The notes under the pieces are model-generated. The model was not told the origin of the DNA. It saw only the letters and a list, made by a program, of their open reading frames with translations, and made no database searches. From an uncultured Muribaculaceae bacterium (GTDB lineage Bacteria > Bacteroidota > Bacteroidia > Bacteroidales > Muribaculaceae), in contig CAKUKR010000038.1 of the NCBI GenBank assembly GCA_934663645.1, positions 1-21,364 on the forward strand: a stretch of 21,364 nt of DNA. Direction: 5' to 3'. Positions 6,677 through 13,817 of this stretch are shown here, piece after piece (within the stretch, counting starts at the first letter, position 1; every line of letters begins with the position of its first letter). The position numbers and the translations under genes are program-made.

Positions 6677-7660
6677 TTATCTGTTGTAGATGTCTGATTT
6701 GTACATTTTCAGGTTGTCCGGGTTGAGAAACCATTCCACGGTCTTCTCGAGGCCCGAGCGCAGCGAGTATTCCGGCTGCCAGCCGGTGAGGCGGCGTATC
6801 TTGCCGTTTGCGCCGTGGAGGCGGAACACCTCGCTTTTTGCCGGGCGCAGCCGCTGCGGGTCTGTCACCCAATTCACGTCGGCAGCCATGATGTCGGCAA
6901 TGGTCTGTAGCGTCTCCGCCATTGACACTTCCGTGTTGGTGGCGATGTTGATCTCTTCCCCCTCAACGCCGTCAGCGACGGCTATGGCGGCAAACCCGCG
7001 CACGGTGTCGCGCACATAGTTGAAATCGCGTGTCGGGGTGAGGTCGCCCACCTTAATCTCGCGTGCGCCGTTGGCTATTTGCGAGATGATTGTGGGGATT
7101 ATGGCGCGGGCCGACTGGCGCGGGCCGTAGGTGTTGAACGGACGGACTATCGCCACCGGCAGCCCGAAAGCGTTGTAGAAGCTCTTGGCTATGGCGTCCG
7201 CGCCAATTTTCGTGGCGGAATATGGCGACTGCGGCTGGCGAGGATGCTCCTCGTCAATGGGAACGTATTTCGCTGTGCCGTAGACCTCGGAGGTGGAGGT
7301 GACGAGCAGGCGGCTCACGCCCGCGTCAAGCGATGCCTGGCATATATTGAGCGTCCCCTTGATGTTGGTGTCAACATAGCTGTCCGGGGCTATGTAGCTG
7401 TACGGTATGGCGATGAGAGCTGCCAGGTGGAACACCGTGTCGCACCCCTTGGCTATCTCGCGGCAGAAATTGTTGTCGCGCACGTCGCCGCACACCACCT
7501 CGAGGTTGGGGTGATGCACCTGTTCCAGCCACCCCCAGTTGTTGAATGAGTTGTACTGCGACAGGGCGCGGACATGGCATCCGCGTTCCAGCATCAGCTC
7601 TGTCAGGTGACTGCCGATGAAACCGTCGGCGCCGGTTATGAGTATGTTTTTGTTGTCCAT
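6677..7660 (-). CDS. legB: NAD-dependent NDP-sugar 4,6-dehydratase, LegB type
   Basis: The extended short-chain dehydrogenase of 327 residues has the Rossmann motif ITGADGFIGSHL (G10, G13, G16), the TSTSEVYG block (121-128) with Thr123 and Glu125, and Tyr147/Lys151 in SPYSATK. The stretches ALIAIPYSYIAPDSYVDTN and RPFNTYGPRQSARAIIPTI match the LegB group, which makes a 4-keto-6-deoxy NDP-HexNAc as the first committed step to legionaminic acids. The ATG at 7660 (MDNKNILITG) is chosen because the Rossmann strand begins at once and it leaves a 10-base gap to the lipoprotein gene; the frame is open upstream to 7720, but that would overlap the lipoprotein end. The stop is followed directly by the ATP-grasp ATG. 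A related epimerase or decarboxylase activity is less likely. Confidence 0.9.
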   Translation of the reverse strand: MDNKNILITGADGFIGSHLTELMLERGCHVRALSQYNSFNNWGWLEQVHHPNLEVVCGDVRDNNFCREIAKGCDTVFHLAALIAIPYSYIAPDSYVDTNIKGTLNICQASLDAGVSRLLVTSTSEVYGTAKYVPIDEEHPRQPQSPYSATKIGADAIAKSFYNAFGLPVAIVRPFNTYGPRQSARAIIPTIISQIANGAREIKVGDLTPTRDFNYVRDTVRGFAAIAVADGVEGEEINIATNTEVSMAETLQTIADIMAADVNWVTDPQRLRPAKSEVFRLHGANGKIRRLTGWQPEYSLRSGLEKTVEWFLNPDNLKMYKSDIYNR

Positions 7661-7670
7661 GATAGTCGTG

Positions 7671-8126
7671 TTACCATTTGCGGAAATAGTATATCGTCTC
7701 GCCGCCGCTGCCGGGGGCATAGCGCAGGGTCATGCGGCTGCCGTCGAGCTGCAGCACGTCAAGCGAGCATTGCCTCGGCAGTCCCAGCAGCGGTGCGCCG
7801 TAGCCGCCGGTGTCGGGGAAGTCGATGCTTAGGCGGTCGTCAGTCATGCTGAAATTGCCGAACCGCTGGTCGTTGTAGTGGCGGTCGTCCACGCTGAACA
7901 TCTGAATGGTGGTGGACTGGAAGCACCAGTAGATGGTGTATTGGGCCGAGGGGGTATACTCCACGTCGCCGCCCTCGACCTGTGTGAGCTGCCACAGCCC
8001 GAACACCGGGCCTATGTCGCCGTTGTTGTGTGTGCATGATGCGAGAAGAAGCAGGGGCGACAGCAATGCCGCGAGGATGATGCGGCTGAGTACGGGCTTG
8101 CGTCCGGCGGCGGTTGTATTGTTCAT
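7671..8126 (-). CDS. Lipocalin-like lipoprotein in the envelope operon
   Basis: The 151-residue product has a signal anchor (RIILAALLSPLLLLASC) with a lipobox cysteine at 31, then a compact beta-rich domain beginning GLWQLTQVEGGD and closing with GGETIYYFRKW. That pattern is typical of the small lipocalin-like lipoproteins common in Bacteroidales. It should be anchored in the outer membrane. Its ATG overlaps the stop of the Wzi-like gene by four bases (ATGA), and 10 bases separate it from the dehydratase gene, so it belongs to the same operon. A partner role with the Wzi-like barrel, for example in holding polysaccharide, is possible from position only. Confidence 0.83.
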   Translation of the reverse strand: MNNTTAAGRKPVLSRIILAALLSPLLLLASCTHNNGDIGPVFGLWQLTQVEGGDVEYTPSAQYTIYWCFQSTTIQMFSVDDRHYNDQRFGNFSMTDDRLSIDFPDTGGYGAPLLGLPRQCSLDVLQLDGSRMTLRYAPGSGGETIYYFRKW

Positions 8127-9670
8127 CGTTTGTTGCGTTTGAAGGTGAGAGAGCCGGAGTATTGCACGCTGATGCTTGCCCCGGTATTGTTGCCGTACAG
8201 CTTGCCGTGGTCAAAGGCGAATGCCCCGGTCAGCGAAAGCCCTGGCACGGACGGCACTTGCCATGTCGCCTCAGCCATCATCGACGTGTCGTGGCGGCGG
8301 TGGGGGAGCGGTATGAACGGCGTGCCCCACGATGTGCGGTGCGACACGAGCAGACGGTATTGCCACCCCGGCGCGGGCGTGCCGCCGATGCCGATGTGGA
8401 AACCGCGCAGCCGGTTGGCGGTGTAGCGCGGATAGCCGTCCAGGTTGTATGCCGGCGACATCACGAAGGGCGAGCCTATCGACATGCCGTAGTTTGACCA
8501 GCCGTCATACAGGTAATTGTTATAGTAGTCGTCTGCGCCGGTGGCCTCGTTGGGTATGCTCGTGCCGGGGAAATCACCGGGAGCCCAGTGCATAGGGCCG
8601 CTCTGGTTGGTGAAGTCGATGTATTCGGCCACCACGTTGTCAACTATCCCCGGCTGCGCAGCCTCGTATTCCACGCCCCAGATGCCGTCCCAGCCGTTCA
8701 GCTTGCCGATGCCGCTGCCGTCCTCCCAGGGGAACTGGCAGTATGCCGACAGCGTCGCGCCGGAGCGCAGACGGTAGCGCAGCCGCACGTCCCACGCGCC
8801 GACATGGTTGCCGTCGTAGAAGTCCGACCCCTCGCCGCGTGTGGGCAGGAAGGACTTGATGAACTGGCTGAAGCCTGACTTGATGTGTGTGGACGATATT
8901 TCCTCCCCCTTGAGGTATTTCTTGTTAGTCCCGCCGAATTGCACTGCGTGCTGCATGCCTACGGTTGCTGTGAACGGCTGGTGTCCACCTACACGCAGGT
9001 AGAGACTTTTGTGGTGAAACCATGCGCCGGTAGTGGTGAAATAGTTGTAGCGGTTGTACTGGTCTTCTATCCAGCCGCCGTCGATGAACTTGCCGTAGGC
9101 CAGCTCGCCGCGCACCTGCAGCCAGCCGTTGGTGAGCGGCACGTCCTGAAAGTCGATGAAGCCGGCGCGTACCTGCGGTATCGGCCGCGCGTTTACGCTC
9201 AGCACATAGTCGCCGCTGCCGAGACGGCTGTTGTGCAGCCCACGGTCGTACCGCTTCATGCCGGCAGTCACAAACAGCGACCTCCATTTGACCTCGCCCC
9301 ACAGCTGTTGCAGGCAGATGTAGCCCGAAGTCACGCCGTGCTTGTAGTCCGTGCCTGTTTCCGGGTCATAGCGCAGGTAGTCTATCGGCGACACGTAGCC
9401 GGCCATGAGGTCAGCGCCGAAACCGTAGCTGAACCGTGTGCTGTCAGACATCTGCCGGCATGCAGCGGCGCGGGCGTATGCCGTGCAGGGCGACACGCCG
9501 CTTATTCCGTCATGGCCTGATGCCATGTAATAGGGGGCGAAATCGCCGCCGCCCGCCCCGGCATGAACCTCCGTTTTCCACTGCAGCGACAGCGGCTCTG
9601 CCGCAAGTGCCGGCACTGCCCGGAGAGCCGCTGCCAGCAGCGCTGTTGTTATGGTCAGGCGTCTAAGCAT
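8123..9670 (-). CDS. wzi: Wzi-family outer-membrane capsule assembly protein
   Basis: The 515-residue protein has a cleavable signal peptide (MLRRLTITTALLAAALRAVPALA) and then a long run of beta-strand segments alternating with polar turns, full of aromatic residues (YICLQQLWGEVKWRSLFVTAGMKRYD-like region, then HKSLYLRVGGHQPF, then WGVEYEAAQPG). It ends in a strand, SLTFKRNKR. These are the marks of the Bacteroidales Wzi family, porin-like barrels that help retain capsule at the surface. The ATG at 9670 is chosen because the signal peptide starts there; it overlaps the acyltransferase end by 16 bases. The same frame is open to 10105 but that part lies over the acyltransferase and has no such start. 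It is the only capsule-type gene in the operon; no glycosyltransferase or polymerase is present. Confidence 0.85.
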   Translation of the reverse strand: MLRRLTITTALLAAALRAVPALAAEPLSLQWKTEVHAGAGGGDFAPYYMASGHDGISGVSPCTAYARAAACRQMSDSTRFSYGFGADLMAGYVSPIDYLRYDPETGTDYKHGVTSGYICLQQLWGEVKWRSLFVTAGMKRYDRGLHNSRLGSGDYVLSVNARPIPQVRAGFIDFQDVPLTNGWLQVRGELAYGKFIDGGWIEDQYNRYNYFTTTGAWFHHKSLYLRVGGHQPFTATVGMQHAVQFGGTNKKYLKGEEISSTHIKSGFSQFIKSFLPTRGEGSDFYDGNHVGAWDVRLRYRLRSGATLSAYCQFPWEDGSGIGKLNGWDGIWGVEYEAAQPGIVDNVVAEYIDFTNQSGPMHWAPGDFPGTSIPNEATGADDYYNNYLYDGWSNYGMSIGSPFVMSPAYNLDGYPRYTANRLRGFHIGIGGTPAPGWQYRLLVSHRTSWGTPFIPLPHRRHDTSMMAEATWQVPSVPGLSLTGAFAFDHGKLYGNNTGASISVQYSGSLTFKRNKR

Positions 9671-10590
9671 TGGTATGTATCTATGTGGCGTTGTTTCTTG
9701 GCCTCGAATATCTCTGAAATCTTGAAGAAGATGCCGCTTTCCTCCACGTTGCCGAACTCGCGGTTGATCGCCGTGCCGAACATGCGCATCGTCGGCGAGA
9801 GGGTCATGTATGCGTTGACCAGCGGCGGTATGTTGAAGCCGCAGGAGCGTATCGCGTGGTTGAGCTGCTTGTAGTCCTCCTTGAACGACTTGCCGCGTAT
9901 TATCTCGCGTATCTTCGCCATGTCCGGCGAGGTCTGCAGCGGCTCTATCGGGCGCACCAGGCAGTCCGGGTCGGGAAAATGCGTGTTTAGGAAATACAGC
10001 AGCAGGTCGCGGCACTCCGCGTTGTACGTCGGGTACATAGTCACCTTGCCGAACAGGTACTCTATCTGCGGATATACCACAGTGAGCGCGCCCAGACCGT
10101 CCCACAGGTTGTCGAGAGCGTAGATGGCTTTCGGCTTGGTGCGTGTGGACTGGTATTCCGGGGCGACAAACGAGCGTCCCAGCTCGAGGGTCACGGGCAG
10201 GTATTCGCGCAGGAACTTTTCGGAAAACCGGAACAGGTGGGAGGTGGCGATGTGGGGTGTCCCGTCCTCGTCAAACCGCATGTCTGAACCAAGTATGAAG
10301 CGGTATCCGCCGATGATTTCCTCGTCGTTGGGGTCCCATACTATCAGCTGGCGGCACGGCACGTCCATGGTGTCAAACTCGTCGATGTCACAGGCGCGGC
10401 CCGTCCCGCCTCCGCCTCCACGGAACGCGAGTTCGCGCAGCCGTCCTATTTCGCGCATGGTTGTCGGCTGGTGGTGGGCATCGATGATGTATATCTGGTT
10501 GCCACCCTTGTTCGACTCGCGCAAAAGGCATTCGTGTGTCAGCTCGCGCTTTATAGCGGACCTGTCTACTCTGTCTATTATTTTTTCCAT
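9655..10590 (-). CDS. glsB: GlsB-like N-acyltransferase (hemolysin/OlsB-type GNAT)
   Basis: The 311-residue protein resembles the OlsB/hemolysin-like N-acyltransferases. In Bacteroides GlsB uses 3-hydroxyacyl-ACP to acylate glycine, the first step to glycine lipids, cytolipin and flavolipin. Supporting features are a conserved core IGGYRFILG, a following LELGRSFVAPEYQSTRT block and LWDGLGA, and a C-terminal RMFGTAINREFGNVEESGIFF stretch. It is soluble and probably works at the inner membrane face. The partner O-acyltransferase GlsA (PlsC-like), which often follows GlsB, is not present; a Wzi-like gene overlaps its end instead. It is the first gene of the nine-gene operon and has a clear promoter. 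Another amine acceptor is possible. Confidence 0.7.
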   Translation of the reverse strand: MEKIIDRVDRSAIKRELTHECLLRESNKGGNQIYIIDAHHQPTTMREIGRLRELAFRGGGGGTGRACDIDEFDTMDVPCRQLIVWDPNDEEIIGGYRFILGSDMRFDEDGTPHIATSHLFRFSEKFLREYLPVTLELGRSFVAPEYQSTRTKPKAIYALDNLWDGLGALTVVYPQIEYLFGKVTMYPTYNAECRDLLLYFLNTHFPDPDCLVRPIEPLQTSPDMAKIREIIRGKSFKEDYKQLNHAIRSCGFNIPPLVNAYMTLSPTMRMFGTAINREFGNVEESGIFFKISEIFEAKKQRHIDTYQCLDA

Positions 10591-10622
10591 ACGGTCAACG
10601 CGCTTTGTTGAGGCGCACTAAT

Positions 10623-10660
10623 GCGTGTGCAACCGCAAAGTTAATAAAAAATGCACACGC
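10623..10660. repeat. Inverted repeat bracketing the operon -7 box
   Basis: GCGTGTGCA (10623-10631) and TGCACACGC (10652-10660) are perfect 9-bp inverted arms separated by 20 bases, and the -7 box (10636-10643) lies between them. One arm falls near the predicted start site, the other between the -33 and -7 elements. A regulator binding site or a weak hairpin are both possible. Confidence 0.5.
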
Positions 10661-10666
10661 CCGCAA
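10636..10666 (-). promoter_or_regulatory. Promoter of the nine-gene envelope/nonulosonate operon
   Basis: Minus-strand TTG (10666-10664), 20 bases, TAACTTTG (10643-10636). Predicted start near 10633, about 43 bases before the ATG at 10590. No other good promoter was seen between here and 2526, where genes overlap or nearly touch. Confidence 0.72.
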
Positions 10667-10734
10667 ATCCGCCCCTCCGCCCCCACACGGTTGTATGGCC
10701 AACGGTTTCACGTAGACGCTTTGTGACAGCACTA

Positions 10735-11184
10735 TTAGCCTTGGATGACGGTGATGCCGGGGTTGATTGCGAGCAGCTGGCTGACGAAGGCTTCCCGGTC
10801 GCGTGGGGAAATTTCAACGGGGATGGCGCTGCGGGTCACGCTGCGGTCCCTGAAACGTATCGCTATGCGGCGCGTGGACAGTGCCGGCCCGGCGAGGAAG
10901 CCGCGAACATACCTGACCTCCCTGATTTTCACGACAGGCATACGGGTCGGGCGGAAAAACTGGTAGACGATGAGCGTCCCGCCCTCAATGGCATACCAGG
11001 TGCCGCGTATGGTGACTAAAAACAGCGCGGCGAGTAACGCCATGACCAGCATGAAGTCCCATTGGAAATACCACTGCTGAACGCCGATGCACGCGGCAAT
11101 CACAGCTCCTGTGGCAAGCAGGATCATCGCCCACAGCCACCAGTCTATACGCGACCGGTATATCTTCTTTCCCTCTTTGTCCAT
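10735..11184 (-). CDS. Small PH-domain membrane protein (bPH_4/DUF1200 type)
   Basis: The 149-residue product (from MDKEGKK) has a short basic start, two membrane helices (WWLWAMILLATGAVIAACIG and FMLVMALLAALFLVTI), and a cytoplasmic domain with TWYAIEGGTLIVYQFFRPTRMPVVKIREVRYVR and closing VEISPRDREAFVSQLLAINPG. This is the pattern of the bacterial PH domain family bPH_4. The function of the family is not well known. An ATG at 11202 (MTDINAMDKEG) is an alternative start; the frame is also open to 11373, but that part runs through the tandem repeats and looks non-coding. A weak TAACTTCG (11213-11206) lies just upstream. The gene is read away from the AAA ATPase gene. Confidence 0.8.
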   Translation of the reverse strand: MDKEGKKIYRSRIDWWLWAMILLATGAVIAACIGVQQWYFQWDFMLVMALLAALFLVTIRGTWYAIEGGTLIVYQFFRPTRMPVVKIREVRYVRGFLAGPALSTRRIAIRFRDRSVTRSAIPVEISPRDREAFVSQLLAINPGITVIQG

Positions 11185-11298
11185 GGCATTAATGTCTGTC
11201 ATCCGCGAAGTTACGAAAATTTTTCCGTAGCGTTGACGGACTGGCTGCTGAAATCGACAGCCGCTGCATGGGTTTTCGGGCAGGCAGCCATGCCTGGT

Positions 11299-11390
11299 GT
11301 CCAAATGGCGGAACAAAATGTGTCCAAACATCGGAACGAAATCGGTCCAAATGGCGGAATGAAAACCGTCCAAATGAGGGAATTTGGATT
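11299..11390. repeat. Four tandem 23-base repeats upstream of the AAA ATPase gene
   Basis: Units start at 11299, 11322, 11345 and 11368, exactly 23 bases apart. Each begins GTCCAAA and most contain the core GTCCAAATGGCGGAA; the second reads GTCCAAACATCGGAA and the last GTCCAAATGAGGGAA. The last 8 bases vary more. The array ends about 9 bases before the TATCTTTG promoter box of the AAA gene, so it may be an operator array. The period is not a multiple of three and does not encode a repeat protein. Confidence 0.88.
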
Positions 11391-11398
11391 TTTATCAT

Positions 11399-11406
11399 TA
11401 TCTTTG
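11399..11406 (+). promoter_or_regulatory. -7 promoter box of the AAA ATPase gene
   Basis: TATCTTTG matches TAnnTTTG and lies 14 bases before the ATG at 11421, implying a very short leader. No TTG is found at the usual 20-base distance; the tandem repeats occupy that position. Confidence 0.5.
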
Positions 11407-11420
11407 CAACAAAAAAGCAG

Positions 11421-12683
11421 ATGAAGAACTATCGTCCTCGAATTGCCGATAAGTTGTTGCAGCAGAAGCTGGAAGCGGTCGGCGGAGTGCTGATACAAGG
11501 CCCGAAATGGTGCGGAAAAACCACTACGGCAGAACAGCATGCCGGCAGTGTGCTGTATATGGCAGACCCGCATAACATACAGCTGGCGCAGATAGGTGTC
11601 AAAAATTTGCTGAAAGGCAATACCCCGCGCCTTGTCGATGAGTGGCAGGTCGCGCCGCCGCTGTGGGATGCCGCGCGGTTTGAGATAGACCACCGTGGCG
11701 AACCTGGGCAGTTCATATTTACGGGGTCTGCCGTGCCAGCCGACAGAAGCGAGATCGTACACAGCGGTACAGGGCGGTTCTCATGGCTGACAATGAGAAC
11801 GATGAGCCTTTTTGAATCAGGCGAGTCGTCGGGCGAAGTGTCGCTGAAAGATTTGTTTGGCGGCAAAACTGATGTGTTTGCTGAAACGGATTTGGATATT
11901 GACACCCTTGCTTATTACATCTGCCGTGGCGGCTGGCCCAATGCCATAGACCAGAAAGAAAATGTTGCGTTGTCGCGTGCTGTTGACTATCTTGACGCGG
12001 TTGTGAATACTGATATTTCCCGCGTTGACGGTGTGGAGCGTAATCCCGACCGGGCGTTGCGCATAATGCGTTCACTCGCAAGGCATCAAGGGGCGCAGGT
12101 CTCTAACAATGCGATAAGAGATGACATCACAGGCAATGAAGAGGGCGGCGCGAGCAGCGAGACAGTCGCCTCATATATATCTGCATTGAAGAACATTTTC
12201 GTGGTTGAGGATGCCCCCGCATGGAATCCTAACTTACGCTCCAAAACAGCAATACGAAGTTCTGACACGCGCTATTTCTCCGACCCTTCGATAGCAGCGT
12301 CTGCACTTGGTGTCGGGCCGCAAGACCTTGTCAGTGACCTAAATACAATGAGGTTGCTGTTCGAAACGCTGAGTGTCAGGGACTTGCGAGTATACGCCTC
12401 TGCATCGGGAGGACAGCTGTACCACTACCGCGACAAAACAGGGCTGGAGTGCGATGCCGTCTTACACTTGCGCAACGGACGGTATGGGCTTGTAGAAATC
12501 AAGCTCGGCGGGGACAGCGCGGTAGAGCATGGAGCCAAGACGCTGCTTGACCTGTCTGCCAAAATAGATACAGACAAGATGAACAGGCCCTCATTCATGA
12601 TGGTGCTTGTCGGGGTCGGCAAATACGCATACATGCGCCCTGACGGCGTGTTGGTAGTGCCTGTATCGTGTCTGCGCGATTAA
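11421..12683 (+). CDS. AAA-family ATPase with C-terminal DUF4143 domain
   Basis: The 420-residue protein has a P-loop GPKWCGKTT near residues 27-35 and a Walker B-like LVDEWQ near 73-78, with TGSAVP following. The second half is the DUF4143 part: a helical section, then YHYRDKTGLECDAVLHL and YGLVEIKLG. The Glu/Asp and E-x-K residues there look like a PD-(D/E)XK nuclease core, which may be active or only structural. Such genes occur in many copies in Bacteroidetes genomes and their role is unclear; links to stress, defence or mobile DNA have been suggested. The ATG at 11421 (MKNYRPRIADKLL) is chosen because the P-loop domain begins there; the frame is open to 11268 only through the tandem repeats. 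It stands alone, diverging from the PH-domain gene. Confidence 0.88.
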   Translation: MKNYRPRIADKLLQQKLEAVGGVLIQGPKWCGKTTTAEQHAGSVLYMADPHNIQLAQIGVKNLLKGNTPRLVDEWQVAPPLWDAARFEIDHRGEPGQFIFTGSAVPADRSEIVHSGTGRFSWLTMRTMSLFESGESSGEVSLKDLFGGKTDVFAETDLDIDTLAYYICRGGWPNAIDQKENVALSRAVDYLDAVVNTDISRVDGVERNPDRALRIMRSLARHQGAQVSNNAIRDDITGNEEGGASSETVASYISALKNIFVVEDAPAWNPNLRSKTAIRSSDTRYFSDPSIAASALGVGPQDLVSDLNTMRLLFETLSVRDLRVYASASGGQLYHYRDKTGLECDAVLHLRNGRYGLVEIKLGGDSAVEHGAKTLLDLSAKIDTDKMNRPSFMMVLVGVGKYAYMRPDGVLVVPVSCLRD

Positions 12684-12740
12684 TGCGTGCGCAGCTGTCA
12701 GTTTTATCGGCGGCGAGGGGCGAAGTTCCGACTTTTTTTG

Positions 12741-12748
12741 TAACTTTG
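12741..12748 (+). promoter_or_regulatory. -7 promoter box of pheS
   Basis: TAACTTTG preceded by a T-run (ACTTTTTTTG) lies about 32 bases before the pheS ATG. No TTG is found at the standard distance. The T-run could also serve as the tail of an AAA gene terminator, but no strong stem precedes it. Confidence 0.5.
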
Positions 12749-12779
12749 CACTCATATACGACAAATACGTCTACTCACG

Positions 12780-13805
12780 ATGATAGAGAAAATCAATTCG
12801 CTGAAAGCTGAAATACAGTCGCTCACGGCCTCGACGGCAGAGGAGGTGGAGCAGATACGCATAAAATACCTGAGCAAGAAGGGTGCTGTCACTGCGCTGT
12901 TCGGAGAGTTCCGCAACGTGCCGGCAGAGATGAAGCGTGAGGTGGGGCAGCGCATCAATGACCTCAAGGAAGCCGCAACTGCCAAGCTCGCCGAGCTGCG
13001 CGAGTCGCTGGCTCAGGGCGCGGAAGATTCGCTGCGCGACATTGACCTGACACGCACCGCCACGCCGCACCCCTTCGGCACCCGCCATCCGCTCTCGCTG
13101 GTGCGCAACGAGATGCTCGACATATTCGCCCGCATGGGATTTACCGTGGCTGAAGGCCCCGAAATCGAGGACGACTGGCACGTGTTCTCGTCGCTCAACT
13201 TCCCAGCAGACCACCCGGCGCGTGATATGCAGGACACTTTCTTCATCGGACGCAACCCTGTCGATGTGCTGCTGCGCACCCACACGTCGTCTGTACAGAC
13301 GCGCGTAATGGAGAATACGCAGCCCCCTATCCGCATCGTATGCCCAGGCCGCGTATACCGCAACGAGGCCATCTCCGCACGAGCGCACTGCTTCTTCCAC
13401 CAGGTGGAAGGCCTCTACATAGACCGCAACGTGTCGTTTGCCGACCTGCGGCAGGCCCTTCTATATTTCGCGCAGCAGATGTTCGGCAGCGAGACGCGCA
13501 TTCGTCTGCGTCCATCCTATTTCCCCTTCACCGAGCCTTCTGCCGAAATGGACATCTCATGCCACATTTGCGGCGGCAAGGGCTGCGCCCTTTGCAAGGG
13601 CACGGGCTGGGTGGAAATACTCGGCTGCGGAATGGTTGACCCGAATGTCCTCAAGTCTTGCGGCATCGATCCAGAGGTATATTCCGGCTACGCATTCGGA
13701 ATGGGCGTGGAGCGCATTGCCAACCTGAAATACAAGGTGAGCGACCTGCGCCTGTTCTCCGAGAATGACGTGCGCTTCCTGCACGAGTTTGACTCCGCCC
13801 ATTGA
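12780..13805 (+). CDS. pheS: Phenylalanine--tRNA ligase alpha subunit
   Basis: The 341-residue protein is the catalytic alpha subunit that, with PheT, charges tRNA-Phe. The N-terminal coiled coil (about 1-85) binds tRNA. Class II motifs follow: HPLSLVRNEMLDIFARMGF (motif 1 region), RNEAISARAHCFFHQVEG (motif 2), SYFPFTEPSAEMD, and GYAFGMGVERIANLKY (motif 3). A cysteine-rich insert CHICGGKGCALCKGTGW sits between the second and third parts, seen in many bacterial PheS proteins. The size is normal and no pheT is nearby, so the two subunits are encoded apart. The stop is 12 bases before nth. Confidence 0.97.
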   Translation: MIEKINSLKAEIQSLTASTAEEVEQIRIKYLSKKGAVTALFGEFRNVPAEMKREVGQRINDLKEAATAKLAELRESLAQGAEDSLRDIDLTRTATPHPFGTRHPLSLVRNEMLDIFARMGFTVAEGPEIEDDWHVFSSLNFPADHPARDMQDTFFIGRNPVDVLLRTHTSSVQTRVMENTQPPIRIVCPGRVYRNEAISARAHCFFHQVEGLYIDRNVSFADLRQALLYFAQQMFGSETRIRLRPSYFPFTEPSAEMDISCHICGGKGCALCKGTGWVEILGCGMVDPNVLKSCGIDPEVYSGYAFGMGVERIANLKYKVSDLRLFSENDVRFLHEFDSAH

Positions 13806-13817
13806 GGTTGTCATACA

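Noticed and set aside
9671..10105. Longer reading of the Wzi-like gene
   Set aside because: This part lies over the acyltransferase gene in another frame, has no signal peptide, and the real signal peptide begins at 9670.
11299..11390. Possible CRISPR array
   Set aside because: The unit is only 23 bases with about 8 variable bases between cores, there are four copies, and no cas genes are present; it is a tandem direct repeat, not repeat-spacer DNA.
11268..11420. N-terminal extension of the AAA ATPase
   Set aside because: It reads through the tandem repeats and the promoter box; the family start is at MKNYRPRIADKLL.
12684..12740. Terminator after the AAA gene
   Set aside because: A T-run is present (12733-12739), but only a short imperfect stem (TCGG/CCGA) precedes it, so I do not list it as a feature.
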